A stretch of DNA of 64,000 bases from DATJKD01 sp963728295 (lineage in GTDB: Bacteria; Pseudomonadota; Gammaproteobacteria; Steroidobacterales; Steroidobacteraceae): the NCBI GenBank assembly GCA_963728295.1, contig CAVSKB010000015.1, forward strand, positions 62,001 through 126,000. The letters run 5' to 3'. Of the stretch, positions 54,473 to 63,032 are shown one piece after another. A program made the position numbers and the translations under genes. The notes below the pieces were generated by a model, which did not search any database, had not been told where the DNA came from, and worked only from the letters and a program-made list of their open reading frames with translations. Position 1 is the stretch's first letter, and each line of letters starts with the position of its first letter.

Positions 54473-55723
54473 TTGGCGTCCTCCAGCGATTCAAATCTGC
54501 CCAACGGCGGTACGCCCTGGAAGGTGGGCACGATGCGCGCCTTGCCGGCACCGCGCGCCATCGCGGTCATCAGCCGCGGAGCTCGCTCGATGAGCGGCCA
54601 GACAATCGGCGCCAGCCAGGGTCTCATCGCCAGGTGCGCGAGCGTCGCGGCCAGGTGCAGGCGCGGCGCAAACGCCTGCCTCCACTGCCTGGCGTAATCG
54701 ACGCCCACGCGTTGCAGCGTTTCAGCCGACGCGCTCGCACGACCCGCGGCCATCAGTCGCGCGCACAGGAGCCACGCCGACTGCATCGCCATGCTGATGC
54801 CTTCGCCGATGATGGGATGTGCCTCGGCCGCCGCGTTGCCGATCATGAACCGCCCATCTGCCCGATGCCACGGCGCACGGATTCCTGGCTGGATCGGTCC
54901 AATGCCAAGCCACGTGCCCTCACGCCGTGCGCCCGCAAGGGCATCGCGCAACGCGACCATGTCGGTGCGCAAGTAGCGTTCGAATGCTTCGCCGGCAGTT
55001 CGTCCGGGTGCGGCGGCCCGGCAGGCTTTGAGGGCGTCGCGGCGAATGCAGCCCGCAAGCGTGAGCTGCCCGTTCTCTGCAATGACGAGGCCGCCATATC
55101 CGCCCGCAAACGAAATCACGGGCAGCACACCCGGCGCCAGCTGCGAGTCAGTGAAATTCGCCTTGAAGGCGAACAGGTCACCGGACCTCTTGCTGACGCG
55201 CCGGTTGCGTCCGGGATCGCCTTCCCATGAACCGTTGGCCATGATCAACACTGGCGCGCGCAATTCCGTGAGTCCCGGCGCAGGACGCGCTTCAAGTCCA
55301 CACCGAAACGCGCCTGCGCTCCGATCGAAAGTGCGCATGGACCATGGCTGCCAGAGATTGACTCCCAGCGCGCGCGCGCGCTCGAGCAGCAGCAGGTCGA
55401 ACGCTTCGCGCCCGAGGGCGCGTCCCCATGGATGGCGCGCGTCGGGCACTGCCGGTAAAGGCGCTTGCACCACGCGGTCCCCGCAATAGAGGGCGACCTC
55501 GCGCAACTCCGGACCGGCCAGTTGTGCAAATGCGTCGCCGATTCCGAGCGCTGCCAGAAGCGGAAGGTTGCTCGCGCCAATGCAGGCGCCACAAACCTTG
55601 CGCCGCGGGAAAGGCTGTTTTTCAATCAACGCTACCGACCATCCCGCCGAGGCAAGCAGAATTGCGGCCGTGCTGCCGGCCGGCCCCGCACCGACAATGA
55701 TGGCGTCGTAACTCGGTCTTCAC
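54469..55723 (-). CDS. FAD-dependent oxidoreductase (geranylgeranyl-reductase/halogenase-like), one frameshift
   Basis: Flavoprotein of about 417 aa of the geranylgeranyl-reductase/halogenase superfamily. The Rossmann motif YDAIIVGAGPAGSTAAILLA lies upstream of the first available ATG; it is reached by starting at a GTG (55723) that overlaps the methyltransferase stop (GTGA) and skipping one base near 55710. PFPRRKVCGACI follows, then the second motif DGRFMIGNAAAEAHPIIGEG (the GD/FAD-contact region). Likely reduces or oxidises the lipid/aromatic product. No halogenase WxWxIP motif is seen. Confidence 0.8.
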
Positions 55724-56436
55724 GCCTGCGCTCGCCGCACCGCTGCAAACGTGTGCGAAAAGAGCCGCGCGCCCGTTTCCCTCAATTGCCATCCGCCATC
55801 GTCGGGCCAACACGCCGAAAGCTCCCGGTCGCGAAATCCCGCGCGCACACTCAGCACGGCGTCGCGACGCGTCACATCGTTGGCGCCGATGGCGCCGACG
55901 AGGTGGCTGCCGAACAGCGCCACTCGCGCACGGCGCGGCTCGCAGGCGATGAAACAATCCGTGATCCGGGCGATTCCGCGGAACAGTCGCGACAACGCAT
56001 CGCCTTCGAAATGGTGCACGAAAAGATTGGCGACGACGGCGTCATAGCGCGGATGATCCGTCGCGTTCGAGCCAGGCGAAGACATCCATGGCGGCAGCGC
56101 GCACCGTCCAGCCGAGATCGGCAAAGGCCGCGCGCGTTTGCGCGCTCAAGAGGTCTCTGCCGGTCGACCAGGGTAAGCGTGACGCCGGGCCATGTACGCG
56201 CCCTGCCGCTTTGCGAGCCGCAGAAGCAGCGAGCCATCGCCGGCGCCCAGCTCGGCAATGTGCGACGGCGCACGCACCAGCGATGCGTTCAAAAGCGAAT
56301 TCATGATCGACAGGCTGCCCATGATTCGATTGATGCGTCGCAGGTCGCGCCGCGAGCGGATCGCGCGCGGATCGTCTTCACGCAGATGATCGAGCGTTTC
56401 CGCTTCCACACGGCGCGTCAGGATCGCCTCGCTCAT
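55720..56436 (-). CDS. SAM-dependent methyltransferase, three frameshifts
   Basis: Class I methyltransferase. Residues up to 50 are helical (EAETLDHLREDDPRAIRSRR, RINRIMGSLSIMNSLL). Motif I is in APSHIAELGAGDGSLLLRLA (ELGAGDG), motif II in VTLTLVDRQ with the acidic ribose contact. Then AQTRAAFADLGWTVRAAAMD and YDAVVANLFVHHFEGDALSR (motif IV), ending HTFAAVRRAQA. Three +1 shifts occur near 56195, 56155 and 56070; corrected length about 238 aa. The ATG at 56436 overlaps the PKS stop. Type III PKS operons often carry such an enzyme for O-methylation of the ring hydroxyl. Confidence 0.78.
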
Positions 56437-57502
56437 TCGCGGCCACCCACCGCAAGCAGCGCACCGTGACAGGTGAATCCTGCGCCGAAGGCCGACATCC
56501 ACCACCAGCCCTCCGGTGCATTGTCATCGAGCGCGGACTTGAGCACGAAGTAGACGAAGGCGCTGCTCATGTTGCCGTACTCATCCAGGATCGCCGCGCT
56601 GTAACGCAGGTCAGTCGACCGACAGCCCGATGCGTTCGCGCAGCGCCTGCAAGACATCGCGCCCTCCCGCATGCATCACCCACGCCGCGATGTCGCGGAC
56701 TTTCAGTTCCTCGCGCGCCAGCACTGCTTCCAGCACGGCCTGCGCGTGCTCGGCTGCGAGTGCGGGCACCGGGCGAGTGAGGACGTTGCGCAACATGCCG
56801 CCGCGCTGCTCGAAGCGCAGCGCGTCGCGCTGGCTGGGTTCGAGCACGGAGCTGCTGCTGCGCCATTCGATGCGTCGCTTGTGCTTCGTCGGTCGCGCGC
56901 TCAGAACCGCGGCGCCTGCGCCGTCGCCGAAGAGGCACGCGCTGACCAGCACGCCAGGGTCGTTGTCCAGGTACATGGCGGCGCTGCTTACTTCGACGCA
57001 CACCGAAAGCACATGCTGGCCAGCGCCGGCGACGATGAGCGCATCGGCGAGCCGCAAGTTGGGCAGCGCCGCGCCGCAGCCCTGACCGACGAGGTCGATA
57101 TGCCTGCACATCCGCGCGCAAGCCGAGTCTCTCAGCGAGGTAGCTCGTGAGGCCTGGACAGAGATACCCCGTACACGTGCTGACCACGATGGCATCGATG
57201 TCGCGGGCGCCAATGCCCGCGTCGCGCATCGCCGCGACAGCCGCCTCAGTAGCCAGCACCGGCGCATGCGTCGCGAACCGGCGCTGCAGCGTGTCCGGAT
57301 CGATTGCGAATACTTCCGCGAGGGAATCGAGTGCCAGGCGGCGCGCGGAGATCCCGTTGTCGCGCAACAGGACCGCCTCGGCAATCGCATGCGAGCGGCG
57401 GTCGAGGCGCGCAAACCAGTCGGATTCCTGGAAGGCGTTCCAGCATTCCGCCTTGGTATAGCGCCGAGGAGGTGTGGCGGTGCCGATACCGGTGAAGAAC
57501 AT
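56433..57502 (-). CDS. Type III polyketide synthase (chalcone synthase-like), two frameshifts
   Basis: Homodimeric CoA/ACP-primed condensing enzyme of about 356 aa. N-terminus FFTGIGTATPPRRYTKAECW; AVSTCTGYL-like VVSTCTGYLCPGLTSYLAER; catalytic Cys in DLVGQGCGAALPNLRLADAL (codon at 57078-57076); catalytic His in WVMHAGGRDVLQALRERIGL and Asn in AAILDEYGNMSSAFVYFVLK. All three catalytic residues are present. Two +1 shifts, near 57100 and 56612, are needed. A strong AGGAG site precedes the ATG at 57502. Genes below it (methyltransferase, reductase, ACP, KS) suggest an alkylresorcinol- or alkylpyrone-type phenolic lipid. The tRNA-Arg gene ends 41 bases upstream. Confidence 0.87.
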
Positions 57503-57543
57503 TCGGCTCCTAGGTTACGCGTCCGGGACAGACCGTGATCGGG

Positions 57544-57620
57544 TGGCGCGCCCGGCGGGATTCGAACCCACGACCTTCGGCTTCGGAGGCCGACACTCTA
57601 TCCAACTGAGCTACGGGCGC
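57544..57620 (-). tRNA. tRNA-Arg (anticodon CCG)
   Basis: Complete cloverleaf read on the minus strand: acceptor GCGCCCG/CGGGCGC, D arm GCTC-AGTTGGATA-GAGT, anticodon stem TCGGC/GCCGA with the loop CTCCGAA giving anticodon CCG (reads CGG arginine), and a T arm with GTTCGAATC. The 3' CCA is encoded. Length 77. It lies just before the polyketide operon on the same strand. Confidence 0.95.
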
Positions 57621-57645
57621 ACGGGGATCCCTTTTGGGGGCGCAA

Positions 57646-57674
57646 ATCTTAGCCGTGCGGCATGTACGCGTCCA
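57646..57674 (-). promoter_or_regulatory. Putative promoter of tRNA-Arg
   Basis: On the minus strand TGGACG (57674-57669) and TAAGAT (57651-57646) are spaced 17 bases, ending about 25 bases before the tRNA 5' end. Fits a sigma-70 tRNA promoter. Read-through could also feed the polyketide operon downstream. Confidence 0.5.
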
Positions 57675-57715
57675 TCGTCCGGCCGGAGCCGGCCCGAAAC
57701 CGCGGGGTCGACCTG

Positions 57716-57721
57716 TATAAT
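57716..57721 (+). promoter_or_regulatory. Consensus -10 element of the cytochrome c5 gene
   Basis: A perfect TATAAT, preceded directly by TG (a near extended -10), 26 bases before the GTG start. No good -35 is visible at 17 bases. Likely start point near 57728. Confidence 0.5.
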
Positions 57722-57747
57722 TTGCTGTCCTGCCATGGGGAGCCCAG

Positions 57748-58257
57748 GTGAGCGCAAAGCACGACCGGACCTTCCGCGACAGCTTCATGCTGGTGCTCGG
57801 CATTCTGCTCGCAGTGACCCTCGTGCTGCTCGGGCTCGCCCGCGCGATCTCGAGCCGGTCGTTCCAGGCGCATCGGCAAGACGACCCCGTCTATCAGCGC
57901 GAGCTTCTCGCGCGCATCGAGCCGGTGGCGAAAGTGGCCGTCGCGGGGCAGGACAACTCGGCGCTCGAGCCGGCCGCGGCCGCGCCTGCGGCGGCGACGG
58001 CCGACCTTGGCGGCGAAGAGGTCTACAACCAGGCCTGTGTGGCCTGCCACGGTGCAGGCGTCGCCGGCGCGCCCAAGTTCGGTGACAAAGCCGCCTGGGC
58101 GGAGCGGGTCGCGCAGGGTGCCGACACGCTGCACAAGCACGCGATCGGGGGTTACCAGGGCAAGGCGGGATTCATGCCCCCCAAGGGCGGGCGCACGGAT
58201 CTATCCGACCAGTCAGTGATCAACGCCGTCGACTTCATGGTCGCGGCGGCCAAGTAA
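57748..58257 (+). CDS. Membrane-anchored cytochrome c5-family protein
   Basis: Monoheme c-type cytochrome of 169 aa. An N-terminal anchor helix (SFMLVLGILLAVTLVLLGLA) is followed by an Ala-rich linker and a c5-like domain with the heme site CVACH in GGEEVYNQACVACHGAGVAG, and the axial methionine in GKAGFMPPKGGRTDLSD. This is the usual layout of class I c5 proteins that pass electrons near terminal oxidases. The GTG at 57748 has a GGAG-like site (GGGGAGCCCAG) upstream. Confidence 0.88.
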   Translation: MSAKHDRTFRDSFMLVLGILLAVTLVLLGLARAISSRSFQAHRQDDPVYQRELLARIEPVAKVAVAGQDNSALEPAAAAPAAATADLGGEEVYNQACVACHGAGVAGAPKFGDKAAWAERVAQGADTLHKHAIGGYQGKAGFMPPKGGRTDLSDQSVINAVDFMVAAAK

Positions 58258-58279
58258 ACAGCGCCGCCCGGGGTTGCCC

Positions 58280-58837
58280 ATGCGCGCCTCCACGCTCACG
58301 AGCCTGATCGCCATCGTCCTGGTTGCCGGTTGTGCGACCCCGCCGCCGGAACCGCAGTCGATGCGTGACCCGGCCGCGAACTTCGCGGCGTATCGAACAT
58401 TCGGCTGGGCGCCGACGGCCGCGCCGGGCGGCAACGATCAGCCGCTGCAGCTCCTCGACAAGAACATCCGCGCTGCGATCGCGACCGAGATGCAGCGCAA
58501 GGGTTACGCGGAATCGCAGGACAACCCGGACGTCCGGATCACCTATGAGACAGCAAAGGCCGACAAGGTCGAGAACAACCCGGTGCGCGTCGGAATCGGC
58601 GTCGGCGGCTGGGGCGGTAACGTGGGCGGCTCGGTCAACGTGGGCAGCCCGAGCATCCGCAATTTCACCGAGGGCACGCTCGTCATCCACGCGATCGATG
58701 CAGCGAAGAATGCGGAAGTGTGGCAGGGCAGCATTGCGGGGCGCCTGACCAAGGGCAGTGTCGAACCGGCGGCGATCCAACACGCAGTGTCCACCGCGAT
58801 GCGGGATTTTCCGGCACGGACCACATCCGCGCAGTGA
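58280..58837 (+). CDS. DUF4136 lipoprotein
   Basis: Lipoprotein of 185 aa: LTSLIAIVLVAGCATPPPEP has a lipobox ending in VAGC. The mature DUF4136 domain has AAYRTFGWAP, AAIATEMQRKGYAESQDNPD and VRITYETAKADK, a Gly-rich GVGGWGGNVGGSVNVGS and GTLVIHAIDAAKNAEVWQGS. Family function unknown; members are often in envelope stress contexts. The ATG at 58280 is preferred over a TTG two codons upstream. It follows cytochrome c5 by 22 bases and faces ntrX. Confidence 0.85.
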   Translation: MRASTLTSLIAIVLVAGCATPPPEPQSMRDPAANFAAYRTFGWAPTAAPGGNDQPLQLLDKNIRAAIATEMQRKGYAESQDNPDVRITYETAKADKVENNPVRVGIGVGGWGGNVGGSVNVGSPSIRNFTEGTLVIHAIDAAKNAEVWQGSIAGRLTKGSVEPAAIQHAVSTAMRDFPARTTSAQ

Positions 58838-58858
58838 TGCGGACCTGAATTTCCCGGG

Positions 58859-60217
58859 TCAGTCCTCGGACTGGCGGAAATCCACGCCGAGCGAGCGGAG
58901 CTTGCGGTACAGGTGCGTGCGCTCCATGCCCACGCGCTTGGCGAGCTGGCCGACCTTGCCGTTGCAGAGCTGCAGCTGCTGTGTGAGATAGGCGCGCTCG
59001 AAATGCTCGCGCGCCTCGCGCAGCGGCAGCGCGAGCAGGTCCTGCTTCACGAGCGGCTCGTCGGTCACCGTCCGCGCGGCGATCTGCCGCTCGATCTCCT
59101 CGAGGTGGATCTCCTCGGTCCCGCCCTGGATCAGCAGGCGGTGCACCAGGTTCTTGAGCTCGCGGATGTTGCCCGGCCAGGGATAGTTGCGGAGCCGGTT
59201 CTGCGCCGCGACGCCGAAGCGCCGGAACGGCAGTCGCTCCTCGTCGACGAGCCGGTCCACGTAGTAGCGCAGCAACTCCGGCACGTCCTCGGCGTACTCG
59301 CGCAGCGGCGGCACGCGCAGCATCAGCACGTTGAGGTGCGAGAGCAGATCGATGCGGAAGGGTTCCGCGCCGCGCGTCTCGAACCCTGGCTGCGCGGAGG
59401 AAATGATGCGCGCGTCGAGGCGCAACGGCGCCGTGCCGGACTTCCGCAGGTAGCTGCCGGTGTCGATCGCGGCGAGCAGCAGCCGCTGCGCCGCGGTGGA
59501 GAGATCCTCGAGCCCGTTGACGTACAGCGTCCCGCCCTCGGCCTGCTCGAGCACACCCTTGCGCGGCTCGCCGCCGTCGCCGACGCCATACAGGTTCGCC
59601 TCGAGATCGCCCTCGGTGAGCGCACCGGCCACCGCGGTCACGAACGGCCCGCCCGAACGCGGGGACAGCGAGTGTATGTAGCGCGCGAAGGCTTCGCGCC
59701 CGGTGCCCGGCTCGCCCATGATCAGCACCGGCGCCTCGTGCGGCGCGAGCTGCCGCACCTGCTCGCGCAGCTCGCGCATGAGCTGGCTGCGTCCGATGGG
59801 CGCAAGCAGCGGCGGCACGAGCGTACGCGCGCTGTGGCGACGCCGGCGCCCGTCATCGAGCGCCCGCTGCACGGTGCGCAGGAGCTTCGCCAGCGAGAGC
59901 GGCTTCTCGACGTAGTCGACGGCGCCGAGCCGCGTCGCCTCGACGGCGGTCTCGACCGTGCCGTGCCCGGACATCATCACGATCGGCGCAGTGAACGACT
60001 GCGCCAGCTGCCATTCACGCAGCAGGCTGATGCCGTCGGAGTCCGGCATCCAGATGTCGAGCAGTACCAGGTCGGGCGCGTGCTTCGCGCAGGCCGCGCG
60101 CGCCTCAGCGGCGCTCGCGGCCGTCTCGACCGTGTACCCCTCCTCGCTCAGGATCTCCTGGACCAGGTCCCGGATATCCGATTCGTCGTCCACCACCAGT
60201 ATCCGCGCGGTGCTCAT
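58859..60217 (-). CDS. ntrX: NtrX-type response regulator with degenerate AAA+ domain
   Basis: Response regulator of 452 aa: receiver with phospho-acceptor Asp54 in LVLLDIWMPDSDG and Lys in VEKPLS; AAA+ domain with Walker A GEPGTGREAFARYI; and a Fis-type helix-turn-helix at the C-terminus (NGKVGQLAKRVGMERTHLYR). The GAFTGA loop that contacts sigma-54 is missing: after VTAVAGALTEGDLEANLYGV comes GDGGEPRKGVLEQAEGGTLY. The Walker B region reads VNGLED rather than DEI. This suggests a regulator that may not act as a classical sigma-54 activator. The start overlaps the ntrY stop (60214-60217). Confidence 0.87.
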   Translation of the reverse strand: MSTARILVVDDESDIRDLVQEILSEEGYTVETAASAAEARAACAKHAPDLVLLDIWMPDSDGISLLREWQLAQSFTAPIVMMSGHGTVETAVEATRLGAVDYVEKPLSLAKLLRTVQRALDDGRRRRHSARTLVPPLLAPIGRSQLMRELREQVRQLAPHEAPVLIMGEPGTGREAFARYIHSLSPRSGGPFVTAVAGALTEGDLEANLYGVGDGGEPRKGVLEQAEGGTLYVNGLEDLSTAAQRLLLAAIDTGSYLRKSGTAPLRLDARIISSAQPGFETRGAEPFRIDLLSHLNVLMLRVPPLREYAEDVPELLRYYVDRLVDEERLPFRRFGVAAQNRLRNYPWPGNIRELKNLVHRLLIQGGTEEIHLEEIERQIAARTVTDEPLVKQDLLALPLREAREHFERAYLTQQLQLCNGKVGQLAKRVGMERTHLYRKLRSLGVDFRQSED

Positions 60218-62448
60218 GCACGCTCCCTCCGGGATTCCGCCTTGCGCTCGCTGCGCTGCACGGCGGCAGGCCTGCCCAACTCACTCAACGGCAGATCGAT
60301 GCGTACACGCGCGCCGCCCTCGGCGCGGTTTTCCGCCTCGATATGTCCCCCATGTTCTTCCACGATCTTGCGCACGATGGCGAGGCCCAGGCCCGTGCCC
60401 TTGGCCTTGGTCGTCACGTACGGATCGAATACCTGGCCGATCAGGTCCCGCTGGAACCCCGGCCCGTCGTCCTCGACGATGATCTCGGCCACCTCGTGGC
60501 CGACCCGGGTCGCGACCCGCGTGCTCACCAGGATCTCGCCGCCGCGGCGGCCCTCGAGCGCCTCGGTCGCGTTGGTGAGCAGGTTGTGCAGCAGCTGCCG
60601 CAACCGGCCCTGGTCGGCGACCACCTTATCGAGGCCCGGGTCGAGCGTCACCGTCAGGCGCACGCGCCGGCGCGTGTCCTGCGCGCGATAGAGCTCGGCC
60701 ACCTCGGTGACGAGCTTGTTGAGATCGACGCTCGACATCTCGAAGCGCGGCGCGCGCGCATACTCGCTGAAGGCGTTGACCATCTCCTTCATCGCCTCGA
60801 CCTGCTGCACGATGGTCTCGGTGCCACGGTCGAGGATCTGCGCGTCCTTCTCGGCCATCGCCGGCAGCAGCTTGTGCCGCATGCGCTCCGCCGAGAGCCG
60901 GATCGGTGTCAGCGGGTTCTTGATCTCATGCGCCAGACGGCGCGCGACCTCGCCCCAGGCCGCTTCGCGCTGCGCCTGGAGCATCACGGTGATGTCGTCG
61001 AAGACGAGCACGAAGCCGGCCGGCGTGTCGCTCTCGCCCGGCAGCGGAGTGCAGGCACACATCAGCACACGGCGGCCCGAGCCCGAGGCGAGGGTCATCT
61101 GCTCGCGCCATTCGACGTCGCCGGCGGCGAGCCGCGCGCGTGCCGACTCGCTGAACTGGCCAAGCAGGCTGTCCGGCGGCCCGAGCGACGCAAGGGGCTG
61201 ACCGACGCGCGTCTCGAGGGCGTCGCCGAGGATCATGCTGGCGGCGCGGTTGGCGGTGCGCACGCGCAGATCCGGCTCGAGCGACACGACGCCGGTCGAC
61301 AGCCGCGCCAGGATGATCGCCAGGTTGGCGCGCTCCGTCTCGGCCGCCTGCTGCGCAAGTTGCTGGTCCTCGCGCGCCCGGCGCAGTCGCTTGGTCATGT
61401 CGTTGAAGGAGTGCACGAGAAAGCCCATCTCGTCGTGCGAGGTCATCGGCAGCCGCGTGTCGAGATCGCCCTGCGCGACGGCGCGCGTGCCCTTGACCAG
61501 ATCCTGAATGGGCTGCACCAGCCGCTGGGCGGTGAAGATCGCGCCGTACCAGGCCGCGAGCAGCGAGAGCAGCAACACGAGCGTCAGCGTCAGGATGAAG
61601 CTCGCCTTGAGCGGCTTGCGCAGATAATCCTTTTCGCCGTACTGCTGATAGGCGGCCTGCACAGTGTCCGCGAGCGCGCCCAGCCGTTCGGCCACCGGAT
61701 AGACGGCCTGCACCAGCAGGCGCTCGCGGCCCGGCACCGTTGGCCCGAGCTGCACGGCCGTGCGCACCAGGTAGCCGCCGTTCACCTGCGGTTCGAGGCT
61801 CACGAACGGCCGGCCCTGTCGGATCTGCAGCAGCAGCTCGTCGGGGAGCTCCTCGGGAACGAGGTCCGAGGAAAGTCCCTTGGAGAGCGCGATCAGCGAT
61901 CCGCTCTCGGTGGCGATCGTGAGCTCCTGCGCGCCGACCCGCTGGCGCAGCGTCTCGAGGAGACCGGGGTACGCGCCGCCGCTCGCGGCCAGCTCGTCCG
62001 CGATGAGCTGCGTGTCCGCCAGGTGCTCGCGCATGCGCACCTCGAGCGCCGAGCGCGACAGCACGAGCGCGTCGTCGAGACTGCGGCGGATCTCGACGTT
62101 GAACCAGCTGTCGATGCCGCGGTTCAGAAACTGCACGGCGAAGAAGTACACCAGGAGGATCGGGAGCGTCGCGAGCACGCCGAAGATCCACACCATCCGC
62201 ACCTTGATGCGCGAGCCGATCACGTGCCCGCGCCAGTCGCGCACCAGCTGCGCGAGCTTCAGGGCGAGGAGCACCAGCAGGAGCACGAGCCCCGCCACGT
62301 TCACCATCAGGATCCAGGGATGCAGGCGCCCGAACTGCTCGGAGTTCTGCGCGGTCTGAGCCATGAACAGGATTGCGGAGAGCCACAGCAGCCCGCCGAT
62401 GCCCATCAGGGCCGCCGACCCTGCGCGCCTCAGGGTCGCAGTGTCCAT
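60214..62448 (-). CDS. ntrY: NtrY-type membrane sensor histidine kinase
   Basis: Partner kinase of NtrX, 744 aa from the ATG at 62448 (a GTG at 62499 would add 17). Several N-terminal helices (SAALMGIGGLLWLSAILFMA, WILMVNVAGLVLLLVLLALK, MVWIFGVLATLPILLVYFFA) enclose a periplasmic loop of about 200 residues. A HAMP segment (VQPIQDLVKGTRAVAQGDLD), a PAS domain, HisKA with the phospho-histidine in RRLAHEIKNPLTPIRLSAER and an ATPase with LLHNLLTNATEALEGR, DDGPGFQ and GTGLGLAIV follow. All catalytic boxes are intact. Overlaps DUF4390 slightly. Confidence 0.9.
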   Translation of the reverse strand: MDTATLRRAGSAALMGIGGLLWLSAILFMAQTAQNSEQFGRLHPWILMVNVAGLVLLLVLLALKLAQLVRDWRGHVIGSRIKVRMVWIFGVLATLPILLVYFFAVQFLNRGIDSWFNVEIRRSLDDALVLSRSALEVRMREHLADTQLIADELAASGGAYPGLLETLRQRVGAQELTIATESGSLIALSKGLSSDLVPEELPDELLLQIRQGRPFVSLEPQVNGGYLVRTAVQLGPTVPGRERLLVQAVYPVAERLGALADTVQAAYQQYGEKDYLRKPLKASFILTLTLVLLLSLLAAWYGAIFTAQRLVQPIQDLVKGTRAVAQGDLDTRLPMTSHDEMGFLVHSFNDMTKRLRRAREDQQLAQQAAETERANLAIILARLSTGVVSLEPDLRVRTANRAASMILGDALETRVGQPLASLGPPDSLLGQFSESARARLAAGDVEWREQMTLASGSGRRVLMCACTPLPGESDTPAGFVLVFDDITVMLQAQREAAWGEVARRLAHEIKNPLTPIRLSAERMRHKLLPAMAEKDAQILDRGTETIVQQVEAMKEMVNAFSEYARAPRFEMSSVDLNKLVTEVAELYRAQDTRRRVRLTVTLDPGLDKVVADQGRLRQLLHNLLTNATEALEGRRGGEILVSTRVATRVGHEVAEIIVEDDGPGFQRDLIGQVFDPYVTTKAKGTGLGLAIVRKIVEEHGGHIEAENRAEGGARVRIDLPLSELGRPAAVQRSERKAESRRERA

Positions 62449-63029
62449 GAGTACCACCGGCTGGCCGCGCCCCAGTCCTCGGTCCAGAAGAGCAGCCACT
62501 TGAGCGCTGCGGGTGTTCCTCCCATATCGAGCACCGCGCGCACCCGGATGTTGTATGAGGCACCGGGCGGCAACAGGTTTGAATCGATAATGGGGAGATT
62601 GCGGATCGTCGAGAGCCGGTCGAGCGCCGTCTCCAGCGAGCCGAAGTCGAATTGCTCGCTGGTGTTGAGGTTCCGCAGCAGGTATCGCTGGCTCAGGGCG
62701 TGATAGTTGAGCTCGTAGCTCTGCACCAGCGATGCGATGCCGTCGTCGGGCAGGTAGTTGCGTATGCGGCTGATGCCGATCTCGTAGTCGAGACGCATCG
62801 TGAGGCCGCCTTCGATGGCATTGCGCGCACTCTCATCCAGCTCGATGACGAGGTTTGCGTCGAGCTCGTAGACGTTCTCGCCGAGGCGCAGCTCCGCGTC
62901 GCGGACGACCAGCGTGGTCTTCGCATGCGCTGCCGTCGTTGCGAGAAAGCACAGCAGGATCCAGCCGCAGAGTGCGGAAAAAGGCGGACTCCGGCGCGGA
63001 GCCCCGACGACGCTGTGGCTGAATTCCAA
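62430..63029 (-). CDS. DUF4390 exported/membrane protein
   Basis: A 199-aa protein of DUF4390, nearly always encoded between rsmB and ntrY. A hydrophobic N-terminus (CGWILLCFLATTAAHAKTTL) acts as signal or anchor, then LRLGENVYELDANLVIELDE, YEIGISRIRNYLP, YELNYHALSQRYLLRNLNTS and a C-terminal LKWLLFWTEDWGAASRWYSW. Function not known; the conserved position suggests a link to NtrY sensing. Start is a TTG at 63029, four bases from the rsmB stop. Confidence 0.85.
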   Translation of the reverse strand: MEFSHSVVGAPRRSPPFSALCGWILLCFLATTAAHAKTTLVVRDAELRLGENVYELDANLVIELDESARNAIEGGLTMRLDYEIGISRIRNYLPDDGIASLVQSYELNYHALSQRYLLRNLNTSEQFDFGSLETALDRLSTIRNLPIIDSNLLPPGASYNIRVRAVLDMGGTPAALKWLLFWTEDWGAASRWYSWTLRP

Positions 63030-63032
63030 CGC

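Noticed and set aside
50602..57620. Genomic island with att repeats at tRNA-Arg
   Set aside because: No copy of the tRNA 3' end is seen at the far side of the PKS operon, and no integrase is present.
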